Origin: UBA5614 sp963667535
Lineage (GTDB): Bacteria; Cloacimonadota; Cloacimonadia; Cloacimonadales; Cloacimonadaceae
Assembly (NCBI GenBank): GCA_963667535.2
Contig: CAXXDU010000002.1
Location: 434,001-498,000 of the forward strand
Direction: 5' to 3'
DNA length: 64,000 nt
A program made the position numbers and the translations under genes. Of this stretch, positions 9,009 to 16,646 are shown one piece after another. How positions within the stretch are numbered: the stretch's first letter is position 1; each line of letters begins with the position of its first letter. The notes under the pieces are model-generated. The model searched no databases and was not told where the DNA came from. It worked only from the letters and a program-made list of their open reading frames with translations.

Positions 9009-9036
9009 TTGACCTGAATGGAATAATCGGTAAAAG
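9009..9036 (+). promoter_or_regulatory. Possible promoter of the PP2C response-regulator gene
   Basis: TTGACC (9009-9014) is preceded by AATATTGC and followed after 16 bp by TAAAAG (9031-9036). The 13-nt string AATATTGCTTGAC (9001-9013) recurs exactly at 52894-52906, upstream of another gene, which supports a -35 element; the -10 is weak. Confidence 0.4.
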
Positions 9037-9064
9037 ATGTATTTGGCAAGTAAATGAGGTTGTT

Positions 9065-10687
9065 ATGATGCAAGATACAAGAATATTGGTCGTGGATGAT
9101 GATGCTGTAATAATCAAGATTATTACCAATATTCTCACCAAAAACGGATATGGTACCGATAGTTGTAATTGTGGTGAAACAGCTTTGGTAATGGTCAAGG
9201 AAAATATCTACGACCTCGTCCTGCTGGATGTGCAGATGGGAGCGGGCATGGATGGCTATCAAACCTGCAAAGCTATGAATAAAATCAATCCTGACTTACC
9301 GGTAATCCTTGTTACTGCCAATCAGGATGACGAATCCGTAAACAAAGGCTTTATTTCCGGCTCCAGTGATTATATCAAAAAACCTGTTTCCAGGCTTGAA
9401 CTATTAGCCAGAGTGGATAAAACCATCGGGCTGAAGCGTTCTGAAAAACGCAATCTGCAATTAATCAGTGAACTGAGTAAAGACCTCCGTACAGCTGCTA
9501 ATATCCAGGAAGCAATGTTGCCCAAATGGGTGTATCTCGATACAGAAATGATGTTTGCTTCTCATTATAAGCCTTCCGAATCTGTGGGCGGGGATATATT
9601 TGACCGCATAAAACTAGCGGAGGACCTTTATGTAGTCTATATCGGTGATATTTCGGGGCATGGTGTACAAGCAGCTCTGCTGATGACTGCCATTAAATCC
9701 ATCATCAACATTATGGTGGAAAATGATAAGGAAAATCTTGACCTTCCCTGGTTATTAACCAAACTCAATGAACGCGTCAGTGCAGAACTATTTATCAATT
9801 ACAACTATTTTACCCTGCTGATTGGCATTATAGATTTAAAAAAGAATGAATTTAAGTTTCTGAACGCGGGTCATCCTCCTTTTATCGTGATCGATACACA
9901 AACAGAAAAAACAATTGCAATCGAGAGCAAAGGTTCAATGCCTTTGGGCTGGATGCCGAAGCTGGTCTATACGGAAGAAGAAACAGGAATTATACCCATC
10001 ACTGAGCATAACATCATTCTTCTCTTTACTGATGGAATATATGAATGTGTCAATCCCAGTAATAAAGAATTCGGGATTACAGGATTATTAAATTTGCTGG
10101 AAAAAGAAATTCCGATTGAAAGCTGCGTCAACCTGCCCTTTAGAATAAAGCAATTTCTAATAGACAGAAATTACGCTATTTCGTCTGATGACTATACTCT
10201 GTTTGCCTTTCAAAAGCAAAAAACCCTGCTGGAACCTTCACCTATTACCAATACAATAGACAATCAGGCAGTTCACTATATGGTTGCTTTAAGATCCGCT
10301 CTGAAAGAAGTGGGAAAGACTGCACAACAATGCGAGCATTTGATTCTGACCTGGACAAATAATACTGTTCTGGCTGCCAAGGTCGAGCTGATAGTTGATG
10401 AATTTCTTAATAATATAGTCAAATATGGCTACAGCTATGCTGATGACTCTGCCATTGTAGTTGAGTTCATTATCCAGGATAATAAGCTGCATATAAAATT
10501 CTGGGATAAAGGCATTGTCTGGGAACCCGAAGAACAGCACTATAACAAAGATGACCCCTATAACTTCGAAAAAGATGTCTATGATATCAGCGGTAAAGGT
10601 GTTAAAATCATTATGTCTATGTCTGATAAGTTTCATCGAACCAGATACGACCTGCTCAATGAAACCACAGTCATAATACAGATATAA
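9065..10687 (+). CDS. Response regulator with PP2C (SpoIIE) phosphatase and HATPase anti-sigma-type domains
   Basis: A 540-residue, three-domain signalling protein. Residues about 6-120 are a receiver (acidic pocket VDDD at 10-13, phospho-acceptor D55 in LLDVQM, Lys in YIKKP). About 150-365 is a PP2C/SpoIIE-type phosphatase (SVGGDIFD, GDISGHG, late DDYTLF). About 395-540 is a GHKL/RsbW-like ATPase with N-box DEFLNNIVKYGY, WDKG and GKGVKI. The design matches RsbU plus RsbW fused in one chain, regulating a partner-switching pathway; an anti-sigma antagonist and a sigma factor are not in view. The frame opens at 8984, but GAGG at 9056-9059 places the start at 9065 (ATGATG), directly before the receiver fold. 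Confidence 0.9.
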   Translation: MMQDTRILVVDDDAVIIKIITNILTKNGYGTDSCNCGETALVMVKENIYDLVLLDVQMGAGMDGYQTCKAMNKINPDLPVILVTANQDDESVNKGFISGSSDYIKKPVSRLELLARVDKTIGLKRSEKRNLQLISELSKDLRTAANIQEAMLPKWVYLDTEMMFASHYKPSESVGGDIFDRIKLAEDLYVVYIGDISGHGVQAALLMTAIKSIINIMVENDKENLDLPWLLTKLNERVSAELFINYNYFTLLIGIIDLKKNEFKFLNAGHPPFIVIDTQTEKTIAIESKGSMPLGWMPKLVYTEEETGIIPITEHNIILLFTDGIYECVNPSNKEFGITGLLNLLEKEIPIESCVNLPFRIKQFLIDRNYAISSDDYTLFAFQKQKTLLEPSPITNTIDNQAVHYMVALRSALKEVGKTAQQCEHLILTWTNNTVLAAKVELIVDEFLNNIVKYGYSYADDSAIVVEFIIQDNKLHIKFWDKGIVWEPEEQHYNKDDPYNFEKDVYDISGKGVKIIMSMSDKFHRTRYDLLNETTVIIQI

Positions 10688-10705
10688 CCGCAATATTGTA
10701 ATATT

Positions 10706-11833
10706 ATGAAGATATTAGTTAGTGTTCTGGTTTTTGATGAAGGTAAATCCGGAGTGGCAGACTATACTATCTCGGTCTGTAAGGAGCTGTGCAAGGATAA
10801 CCAGCTGGATTTGCTGATACACCGCTCCGATGCAGAGTTGTTTCCCATCAAGCATAAGAATTTTGCGTTTCGTTATGTTCCTGAATGGCTTAAGAAACCT
10901 TTCTTCTCAACGATTTGGCACTTGTATTGTCTGCCCTTTGTACTAAAGGCAAAGCAGTATGATTTGATTCTGCTGCCGGCTGGAAACCGAAGACTTCTGG
11001 CTCGTTACCCCAAACAGACTGTCGTTACATTTCATGACCTGACTCAGTATCACATTCCTGACAGATATGATGCCTGGAGAATGTTCTACGTAAAGAATAT
11101 TGTACCGCATTATTTGAAGAAAGCGCCTGTTATCATGGCTATCAGCGAAAATACTAAGAATGATTTAATCAAATATTACCGAATCTCACCTGGCAGAATT
11201 GATGTGAATTACAATGGCTACGCTCCGGAAAAACTAAAGACGAATGTGTCAGAAGCTGAACTCAGACAAGTATATAAGCTAACCAGACCATATATCTTAT
11301 ATAATTCCAGAATTGAACATCCACTCAAGAATCATCTGCATCTGATCAAAGCTTTTGAGCTATTACCGGAGGAGATTAGAGAGCATTATGATCTTGTCTG
11401 CACCGGAGTTAATGGAAATGGCTGCGAAACTGTGTATGATTATATCAAAGCTTCACCTGCTAAAAAGAACATCCGCTTTATCGGTGATGTGGATAATCGG
11501 TTTATGGGAGCTTTCTACAAATACGCAATGCTTTATATATTCCCATCTCTGTACGAGGGTTTTGGCATTCCCTTGCTCGAAGCTATGGCTTCCGGGATAC
11601 CTGTGTTATGCTCAAACCGTTCATCACTGCCGGAAATAGGTGGTAACGCTGTGCTTACGTTTGACCCGGAAATCCATGCAGATATCGCTTCCAAGATACT
11701 GTTGGTCTTTAATAGTCCGGAATTGAAGCAGCAGATGATATCAAGAGGTCTGGAAAGAGTAAAACAATTCAGATGGCACAGACACGCTGAAAAGATTATT
11801 GAGTTATGCACAAATAAAAAGTATAATCGATAA
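10706..11833 (+). CDS. Glycosyltransferase family 4 (GT-B fold)
   Basis: A 375-residue GT-B glycosyltransferase. The N-terminal half begins MKILVSVLVF and has a GKSGVADYT acceptor loop. The C-terminal donor-binding half has NHLHLIKAFELL and the EGFGIPLLEAMASGIPVL signature with two Glu, as in the EX7E motif. Sugar and acceptor are not evident; cell-surface polysaccharide synthesis is likely, and manC at 19667 could supply GDP-mannose. There are 18 bp between it and the regulator upstream, so co-transcription is likely. The region before the ATG lacks a good ribosome binding site. Confidence 0.88.
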   Translation: MKILVSVLVFDEGKSGVADYTISVCKELCKDNQLDLLIHRSDAELFPIKHKNFAFRYVPEWLKKPFFSTIWHLYCLPFVLKAKQYDLILLPAGNRRLLARYPKQTVVTFHDLTQYHIPDRYDAWRMFYVKNIVPHYLKKAPVIMAISENTKNDLIKYYRISPGRIDVNYNGYAPEKLKTNVSEAELRQVYKLTRPYILYNSRIEHPLKNHLHLIKAFELLPEEIREHYDLVCTGVNGNGCETVYDYIKASPAKKNIRFIGDVDNRFMGAFYKYAMLYIFPSLYEGFGIPLLEAMASGIPVLCSNRSSLPEIGGNAVLTFDPEIHADIASKILLVFNSPELKQQMISRGLERVKQFRWHRHAEKIIELCTNKKYNR

Positions 11834-11865
11834 AATTGTATTTCAAGCAGTCTACGAGGAAATTT

Positions 11866-12903
11866 ATGAAAGAAATCAAAACTTATACTGATTACGCTGT
11901 CAAAAGCATCTTAGCGCTATGCAAGATACCCAGTCCAAGCGGTTATACAAAAGAGGTTGTGAACTTTTTGACCAGAGAACTTTCTTCAATGAAACTTAAG
12001 GTTTACACAACGCGCAAAAACGCGGTTATTTGCGAACTTGGAGGCAAAGGTAGTCCTTTGGTACTGGCAGCCCATATCGATACGTTAGGAGCGATGATTC
12101 GCAGCGTTAAGGGCAATGGCAGAATTCGGTATACGCCCATAGGTGGTTATGCAGGTGGATTTGTGGAAAACGAAAACGTAACCATTCATACCAGGGGAGG
12201 AAAAAAATTCAGCGGAACGATTCATCTGATAAATGCTGCTGCTCATACATATCGTGATACAGCCACCATGGAGCGTAAGGAAGAGAATATGGAAGTAGTA
12301 ATCGACGAACTTACTAAGAATGAAGAAGATACGCTCAAGCTCGGGATTAAACCAGGTGACTTTATAAGCTTTGATCCACGCACTGTGTATACAAAAACCG
12401 GCTTCATAAAAAGCAGATTTCTGGACGACAAAGCCAGTGCCGGTATCCTGATGGGACTAGCTAAAGCCGTAGCTGAAAGTAAAGTAAAACCGAAAAGAAA
12501 AGTATATCTGATGTTTACCAATTACGAGGAAGTTGGGCACGGAGCTTCAGCGGGAATTCCGTCAGATACTGAAGAAATGATTTCCGTGGATATGGGTGCT
12601 GTGGGGGATGATTTAAAGACAGATGAATACAAAGTTTCTATCTGCGCTAAAGATAGTGGTGGTCCCTATGATTATGATGTCACAAGTAAATTGATTGAGA
12701 TTGCCGAGAGAGATAAACTTAGCTTCGCTGTGGATATCTATCCGTTTTACGGAAGCGACGTAGAAGCAACATTGCATGCAGGATATGATATCAAACATGG
12801 CTTAATCGGTCCGGGAGTGTTTGCTTCACACAGCTATGAACGTACTCATAGGATAGGAGTGGAAAACACACTGATGCTTTTATCGGCTTACATATCAGAA
12901 TAA
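11866..12903 (+). CDS. M42-family metallo-aminopeptidase (PepA/FrvX type)
   Basis: A 345-residue M42 peptidase, a cytosolic dinuclear-metal enzyme trimming peptides. Metal-site motifs appear in family order: AAHIDTLG (H70, D72), LDDKASAG (bridging Asp), NYEEVGHGA (catalytic Glu and ligand Glu), SVDMGAVG (Asp), and HSYERTH near the C-terminus. The frame can start at a TTG at 11836, but GAGGA at 11856-11860 just before ATG 11866 points to the later start. It ends shortly before the parS site and terminator. Confidence 0.92.
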   Translation: MKEIKTYTDYAVKSILALCKIPSPSGYTKEVVNFLTRELSSMKLKVYTTRKNAVICELGGKGSPLVLAAHIDTLGAMIRSVKGNGRIRYTPIGGYAGGFVENENVTIHTRGGKKFSGTIHLINAAAHTYRDTATMERKEENMEVVIDELTKNEEDTLKLGIKPGDFISFDPRTVYTKTGFIKSRFLDDKASAGILMGLAKAVAESKVKPKRKVYLMFTNYEEVGHGASAGIPSDTEEMISVDMGAVGDDLKTDEYKVSICAKDSGGPYDYDVTSKLIEIAERDKLSFAVDIYPFYGSDVEATLHAGYDIKHGLIGPGVFASHSYERTHRIGVENTLMLLSAYISE

Positions 12904-12909
12904 GTGACA

Positions 12910-12925
12910 TGTTTCACGTGAAACA
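12910..12925. promoter_or_regulatory. parS: parS centromere site (perfect consensus)
   Basis: The 16-bp palindrome TGTTTCACGTGAAACA lies 7 bp after the aminopeptidase stop. It is identical to the bacterial ParB-binding consensus TGTTnCACGTGAAACA. Perfect copies are rare by chance and usually cluster near the chromosome origin, where ParB loads and recruits SMC. A second near-copy lies 567 bp away. Confidence 0.9.
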
Positions 12926-12936
12926 TAAGAAAAAGA

Positions 12937-12968
12937 AAAAGCAGAAAGATACTAGTCTTTCTGCTTTT
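12937..12968. terminator. Bidirectional intrinsic terminator between the M42 gene and purE
   Basis: Perfect 13-bp inverted repeat AAAAGCAGAAAGA / TCTTTCTGCTTTT with a 6-nt loop (12950-12955). Its ends supply a U-run on either strand, so it can end transcription of both convergent genes. Confidence 0.85.
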
Positions 12969-12993
12969 CCATATATAGTGAACTCAAATAGCG

Positions 12994-13452
12994 TTAACTC
13001 TCAGCCATACTTTGTTTGTAGTATCTGAGCTTTTCCTGGATAGCAGGGTTGGAAATTCCCAGTATCTGAGCTGCGAGTATCGCAGCATTTTTTACACCAT
13101 TAATAGCTACCGTAGCAACAGGAACACCAGTAGGCATCTGAACAATTGAATAAAGAGCATCTTCACCATTTAGGCTATTTCCTTTTAAGGGTACTCCAAT
13201 TACGGGCAGAATTGTATGCGAAGCAATCACTCCCGGTAAATGAGCTGCCATACCTGCACAGGCAATTATTACTTTGATACCATCAATTTCAGCCTTAGTT
13301 ACTAACTCTACTGTCTTGACTGGACTGCGGTGAGCCGAAGATATATACAAATCTGACTCAATACCAAAGTCCTTGAGATGAGACTGGATTGGCAGGCAGA
13401 TATCTAAATCAGATTTACTGCCAATGATTATCCTGACTAAGGGTGAATTCAT
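12994..13452 (-). CDS. purE: N5-carboxyaminoimidazole ribonucleotide mutase (class I PurE)
   Basis: A 152-residue protein of the usual PurE size; catalyses N5-CAIR to CAIR in de novo purine synthesis. The motifs are GSKSDLD near the N-terminus, SAHRSP (active-site His), ACAGMAAHLPGVIASHT, LPVIGVPLKG and DALYSIVQMPTGVPVAT, typical of the class I mutase, which works with PurK. The Ala-Gly-Met form replaces the more common AGGAAHLPG. No other purine gene is adjacent. It is flanked by two parS sites. Confidence 0.95.
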   Translation of the reverse strand: MNSPLVRIIIGSKSDLDICLPIQSHLKDFGIESDLYISSAHRSPVKTVELVTKAEIDGIKVIIACAGMAAHLPGVIASHTILPVIGVPLKGNSLNGEDALYSIVQMPTGVPVATVAINGVKNAAILAAQILGISNPAIQEKLRYYKQSMAES

Positions 13453-13476
13453 TAATAACCTCAGAGCTTTTGTCTT

Positions 13477-13492
13477 TGTTTCATGTGAAACG
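13477..13492. promoter_or_regulatory. parS: Second parS-like site (14 of 16 consensus positions)
   Basis: TGTTTCATGTGAAACG matches the parS consensus at 14 of 16 positions (T for C at position 8, G for A at position 16). It lies 24 bp upstream of the purE start codon, so ParB binding here could also affect purE expression. Confidence 0.7.
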
Positions 13493-13528
13493 TTAAATGA
13501 ATGTTAAGATATATGGGTTGATTATCTG

Positions 13529-14206
13529 TTATTTACTTCCATTACCCTCAGGCAGAGAAGTAAGTATTTGATGAATATCTGTGACTGATTTAGCCGTTGA
13601 TAGCTCTTTTAGAATGTCCAGATTAATAATCAATTTAGAGATATAAGACAAGGAAAACAGATGTTGCTTGTCGTTATGCAAGAGAAGCATGAAAAAGATA
13701 TTAACAGGTTTATTGTCAGGAGCATCAAAATCTACACCTTCATCAGTGCGACCGAAAATGATACTCGGCGACTTGATTTTAGAAGGATGAAGATGGCGGG
13801 GATGAAGAAGAGCAACGCCGTTGCCGATAGCAGTAGAGATAAGTTCTTCACGTGCAACCACGACTTCATAAAGCCAGCGCGCATCCCGGACAAGCTTTAA
13901 TTCTTTAGCTCTTTCGCTTAGTACCCGTATGGCTTCATATTTATTTTCTGCATGAAAATCCAGATGGATATTTTCAACACGCATATATTCTTCAAAGTGA
14001 CAGATTACGCGTCTTAAGGCAAGCAATTTCTCTTCGCTTTCAGTAAGATTTTCCATCCATTCATTCATAGAATCTGCATCAATCTTCATGCTCTTGCCAA
14101 CAAGTTTACTTTCAAAAATGTTAGCATTTATCATTTCCTGTATTACTTTTTCGGAAACTTTCAGTAATTTGGCAGCTTCAGTCTTGCTGAGATACTTTTT
14201 AGCCAT
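13529..14206 (-). CDS. HTH (excisionase/MerR-like) protein fused to PTS EIIA-like domain
   Basis: A 225-residue fusion. Residues 1-55 form a winged-helix/excisionase domain (YLSKTEAAKLLKVSEKVIQEM, then a KLVGKSMKI wing). About 75-220 resembles the fructose/PtsN-type EIIA domain: AIGNGVALLHPR with His 135 at the place of the phosphorylated His, and later FMLLLHNDKQHL. PtsN-like proteins take phosphate from a nitrogen-type PTS chain and act as regulators, not transporters. Here a DNA-binding module would make the output direct. No EI, HPr or EIIBC gene is near. AGGAG precedes the ATG by 8 bp. Divergent from lptE. Confidence 0.82.
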   Translation of the reverse strand: MAKKYLSKTEAAKLLKVSEKVIQEMINANIFESKLVGKSMKIDADSMNEWMENLTESEEKLLALRRVICHFEEYMRVENIHLDFHAENKYEAIRVLSERAKELKLVRDARWLYEVVVAREELISTAIGNGVALLHPRHLHPSKIKSPSIIFGRTDEGVDFDAPDNKPVNIFFMLLLHNDKQHLFSLSYISKLIINLDILKELSTAKSVTDIHQILTSLPEGNGSK

Positions 14207-14235
14207 GACAATACTCCTGTCTAATTATATGTTAT

Positions 14236-14265
14236 ATAGTAAGATAAATGTCGACCAAATGTCAA
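14236..14265 (-). promoter_or_regulatory. Promoter of the HTH-EIIA gene
   Basis: On the minus strand a perfect TTGACA (14265-14260) is followed after 18 bp by TACTAT (14241-14236). The start codon is 30 bp further on, with a clear ribosome binding site. Confidence 0.65.
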
Positions 14266-14280
14266 GCTCCTGTTTTTGTC

Positions 14281-14307
14281 TTGACAAAGTTACTTAATTT
14301 TTATAGC
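14281..14307 (+). promoter_or_regulatory. Promoter of the lptE-rluB-ychF-ftsK-lolA operon
   Basis: A perfect TTGACA (14281-14286) is followed by TATAGC (14302-14307, 15-bp spacer) or TATAGA (14308-14313, 21 bp). Either choice puts the transcript start at or almost at the lptE ATG (14317), which lacks a ribosome binding site. Confidence 0.5.
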
Positions 14308-14316
14308 TATAGATGT

Positions 14317-14817
14317 ATGGTCAAGAAAATTATTCTATTTTTGCTTACAATCTTTTTGCTGATGGGCTGCAGCTATTCTGTCTATAGTAACGCTTATCCC
14401 CATCTGAAAAGGGTTCAGCTTATGGCATTCGAGAACAAAAGCAGTGAGTTTTCACTGGGTGATATTATTATTAACAGGCTTTCTACGGATTTCAGAGATG
14501 ACGGCAGGCTGAGGCTTGTTACTCAACAACCGGATTGTCAGGTGGAAGGCTCAATTATCAGCTATAGCGAGAAGATTTATTCTTATGACGTAGCCAATAA
14601 TGTGCAGGATTATAATGTAACAATCACATTTAGCTACGTTTTTACTGATTTGGTAAATAACAAAGTTGTGCATGAAAATAAAAGCCTTCCGATATCTGAA
14701 ATATATGCAGTATCAGCGGAAAGTACCAGCCGGTTTAAAACAAAAGATGAAGCCATCAACGAAATCTGTGATAAACTATTTAAAACAATCATGCAAAATA
14801 CTTTGGAGTCATGGTGA
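14317..14817 (+). CDS. lptE: LptE-like LPS-assembly lipoprotein
   Basis: A 166-residue lipoprotein: signal MVKKIILFLLTIFLLMGC with lipobox LMGC (Cys 18). It is followed by the LptE pattern of a short hydrophobic strand and 'FENKSSEF', then LGDIIINRLSTDFRDDGRLRLV and CQVEGSIISYSEKIYSYD. LptE plugs the outer-membrane LptD barrel and helps place lipopolysaccharide. The frame extends upstream to 14248, but the signal peptide demands the ATG at 14317. No ribosome binding site is visible before it and the promoter is very close, so the message may be leaderless. Overlaps the pseudouridine synthase by 7 bp. Confidence 0.82.
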   Translation: MVKKIILFLLTIFLLMGCSYSVYSNAYPHLKRVQLMAFENKSSEFSLGDIIINRLSTDFRDDGRLRLVTQQPDCQVEGSIISYSEKIYSYDVANNVQDYNVTITFSYVFTDLVNNKVVHENKSLPISEIYAVSAESTSRFKTKDEAINEICDKLFKTIMQNTLESW

Positions 14818-15551
14818 AGCAAGTAAGACTTAATAAATACTTAGCGGAAGCGGGTTTAGGTTCAAGACGTAAAGTGGAAGAGCTGATAATCAATGGTAAG
14901 GTTTTTATCAATGGTGAGAAAGTCACTGATTTAGCTACCCAGGTTGACTCTCTTAAAGATAAAGTAACCATCAATGGTAAAGCAGTTGAAGCTGATGTTA
15001 AGAAAGTGTATCTGCTACTCAATAAACCTCAAAATTATGTGGTAACCAAGCAGGATGAATATGACCGTAAGACCATCTATAAGCTCTTGCCAGACTTTGC
15101 TCAGAATTGCGTTTCTGCCGGAAGGCTGGATATGGATTCAGAAGGATTATTGTTAATTACCAATGACGGTGATTTGGTGCAGGTTCTAACACATCCGACC
15201 AAAAAGATAGAGAAGACATATCGGGTTGAAATTGACTTACCTCTGTATAAAAGTCAATTGGAAGAGCTGAGAACCGGAGTATTGATAGAAGGTTACAAAA
15301 CAAAACCTGCCGGTGTGTTCGTCAAAAGCAACAGAGAAGGCAATGTGGTTTTGAAGATTATTATCAGCGAGGGAAAAAAGAGGCAAATCAGATTAATGCT
15401 GGAGGCTTTGGGGAGAAGAGTGTTTAACCTTAAGCGCATGCAAATCGGTGAGATAGAGTTAGGTAAATTGCCTGTTGGAATGTGGAGATTGTGTTCAAAA
15501 AGTGAAGTTAATTACTTATTGAGCCTTAAACAGAAACGGAGTGAGAAATGA
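14811..15551 (+). CDS. rluB: rRNA pseudouridine synthase, RsuA/RluB/RluF family
   Basis: A 246-residue protein. Residues 1-60 are an S4 RNA-binding domain (RLNKYLAEAGLGSRRKVEEL, then VFINGEKV). The catalytic domain follows with GRLDMDSEGLLLITNDG, holding the essential Asp of the family. KRQIRLML and RRVFNLKRMQIGEIEL close the fold as in RluB/RsuA. It isomerises a uridine in rRNA; which one cannot be told from sequence alone. GGAG at 14805-14808 precedes the ATG. Overlaps its neighbours by 7 bp (lptE) and 4 bp (ychF), so all are coupled. Confidence 0.92.
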   Translation: MVKQVRLNKYLAEAGLGSRRKVEELIINGKVFINGEKVTDLATQVDSLKDKVTINGKAVEADVKKVYLLLNKPQNYVVTKQDEYDRKTIYKLLPDFAQNCVSAGRLDMDSEGLLLITNDGDLVQVLTHPTKKIEKTYRVEIDLPLYKSQLEELRTGVLIEGYKTKPAGVFVKSNREGNVVLKIIISEGKKRQIRLMLEALGRRVFNLKRMQIGEIELGKLPVGMWRLCSKSEVNYLLSLKQKRSEK

Positions 15552-16627
15552 AAATAGGATTAATCGGCTTTCCCAAAACAGGAAAGACTACGATATATAA
15601 CGCTTTGACCGGCAATAACGGTGCAACAGACAAGTACATTCAGGTACATCACGAAGCCCATATCGGAGTTGTCCAGGTTATGGATGAACGTGTAACTAAG
15701 CTTAGTGAGATGTATAATCCCAAGAAAACTATCTATGCGCAGTTGGAGTATTACGATTTTCCAGCTCTGTTTGCCGATAAAAATGAGGACATTAGTCTTA
15801 GTACCCTGTTAACAGAAGTTAAAACATCTGACGGCTTTGCAATTATCCTCAGATGCTTTGCTGACACTGAACTTGATGAGTTATATGGTGTAGCAAACCC
15901 ACTCAAAGATATTGCCAGATTTGAAGAGGAAATGCTGCTTCAGGATATGATTATTGCAGAAAAGAGACTGGAAAAGATAGAGCTTAGTTATAAACGTGGA
16001 ATCAAGACTCCAGCTTTGCAACTGGAAGAAAAAGCTCTTCATCATATTATAAAAGCTTTACAGGAAGGTCAGCCGATTCGCAAACTGGAACTCGGAGCAG
16101 ATGAGGAAAAAGCTGTTCGCGGCTTTCAGTTTATGTCACAGAAACCTGTTTTGGCATTACTCAATTGCTCTGAGGAGAACTTTCATCAGGTTGATGAGAT
16201 TATGGCTCAACTCAAGGCAGCAGGCTATCTGACAGAAACAATTGCCGGCAAGTTTGAAGAAGAATTATCCGGTATGGAAACTGAAGACGCAGCTGTTTTT
16301 ATGGAAGATATGGGTATCAAAGAATCTGTTCGTGACAGGCTGACGCATTTATGCTATGAACTAATGGGATACTTAAGTTTCTTTACTGTGGGTGAGGATG
16401 AGGTCAGAGCCTGGACTATTCAAAAGGGTGATAATGCGGTAACCGCAGCCGGAAAAATTCATTCGGATCTGGCACGTGGTTTTATCAGGGCTGAGTGTTT
16501 CCAATATAAAGATCTTGTGGCACATGGCTCTGAAAAAGTTCTGAAAGAAAAGGGTCTGTTTAAACTGGAAGGTAAAGACTATCTCGTGAAAGATGGTGAC
16601 ATTCTTTCAATCAGGTTTAACGTATAA
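15548..16627 (+). CDS. ychF: Divergent YchF/OLA1-type P-loop NTPase
   Basis: A 359-residue protein of YchF size with the YchF domain order: G domain, helical insertion (about 130-200) and a C-terminal TGS-like DUF933 region ending FIRAECFQY..LVAHGSEK..GKDYLVKDGDILSIRFN. The P-loop is GFPKTGKTT (residues 7-15) where classical YchF has GxPNVGKST. The G3 region is YYDFPALF instead of a DxxG, and the G4-like NCSE (NxxE) is the form linked to ATP use in this family. YchF binds ribosomes and acts in stress responses. The motif drift suggests a distinct subfamily. Coupled by ATGA to the upstream gene. Confidence 0.82.
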   Translation: MKIGLIGFPKTGKTTIYNALTGNNGATDKYIQVHHEAHIGVVQVMDERVTKLSEMYNPKKTIYAQLEYYDFPALFADKNEDISLSTLLTEVKTSDGFAIILRCFADTELDELYGVANPLKDIARFEEEMLLQDMIIAEKRLEKIELSYKRGIKTPALQLEEKALHHIIKALQEGQPIRKLELGADEEKAVRGFQFMSQKPVLALLNCSEENFHQVDEIMAQLKAAGYLTETIAGKFEEELSGMETEDAAVFMEDMGIKESVRDRLTHLCYELMGYLSFFTVGEDEVRAWTIQKGDNAVTAAGKIHSDLARGFIRAECFQYKDLVAHGSEKVLKEKGLFKLEGKDYLVKDGDILSIRFNV

Positions 16628-16646
16628 CTTCATACTGGGTATTGAT

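Noticed and set aside
8984..9064. Longer start for the response regulator
   Set aside because: The 27 extra residues precede the receiver fold, lack a ribosome binding site and overlap the likely promoter; GAGG at 9056 fits the start at 9065.
10289..10693. 134-codon minus-strand ORF
   Set aside because: Antisense shadow of the HATPase domain of the response regulator.
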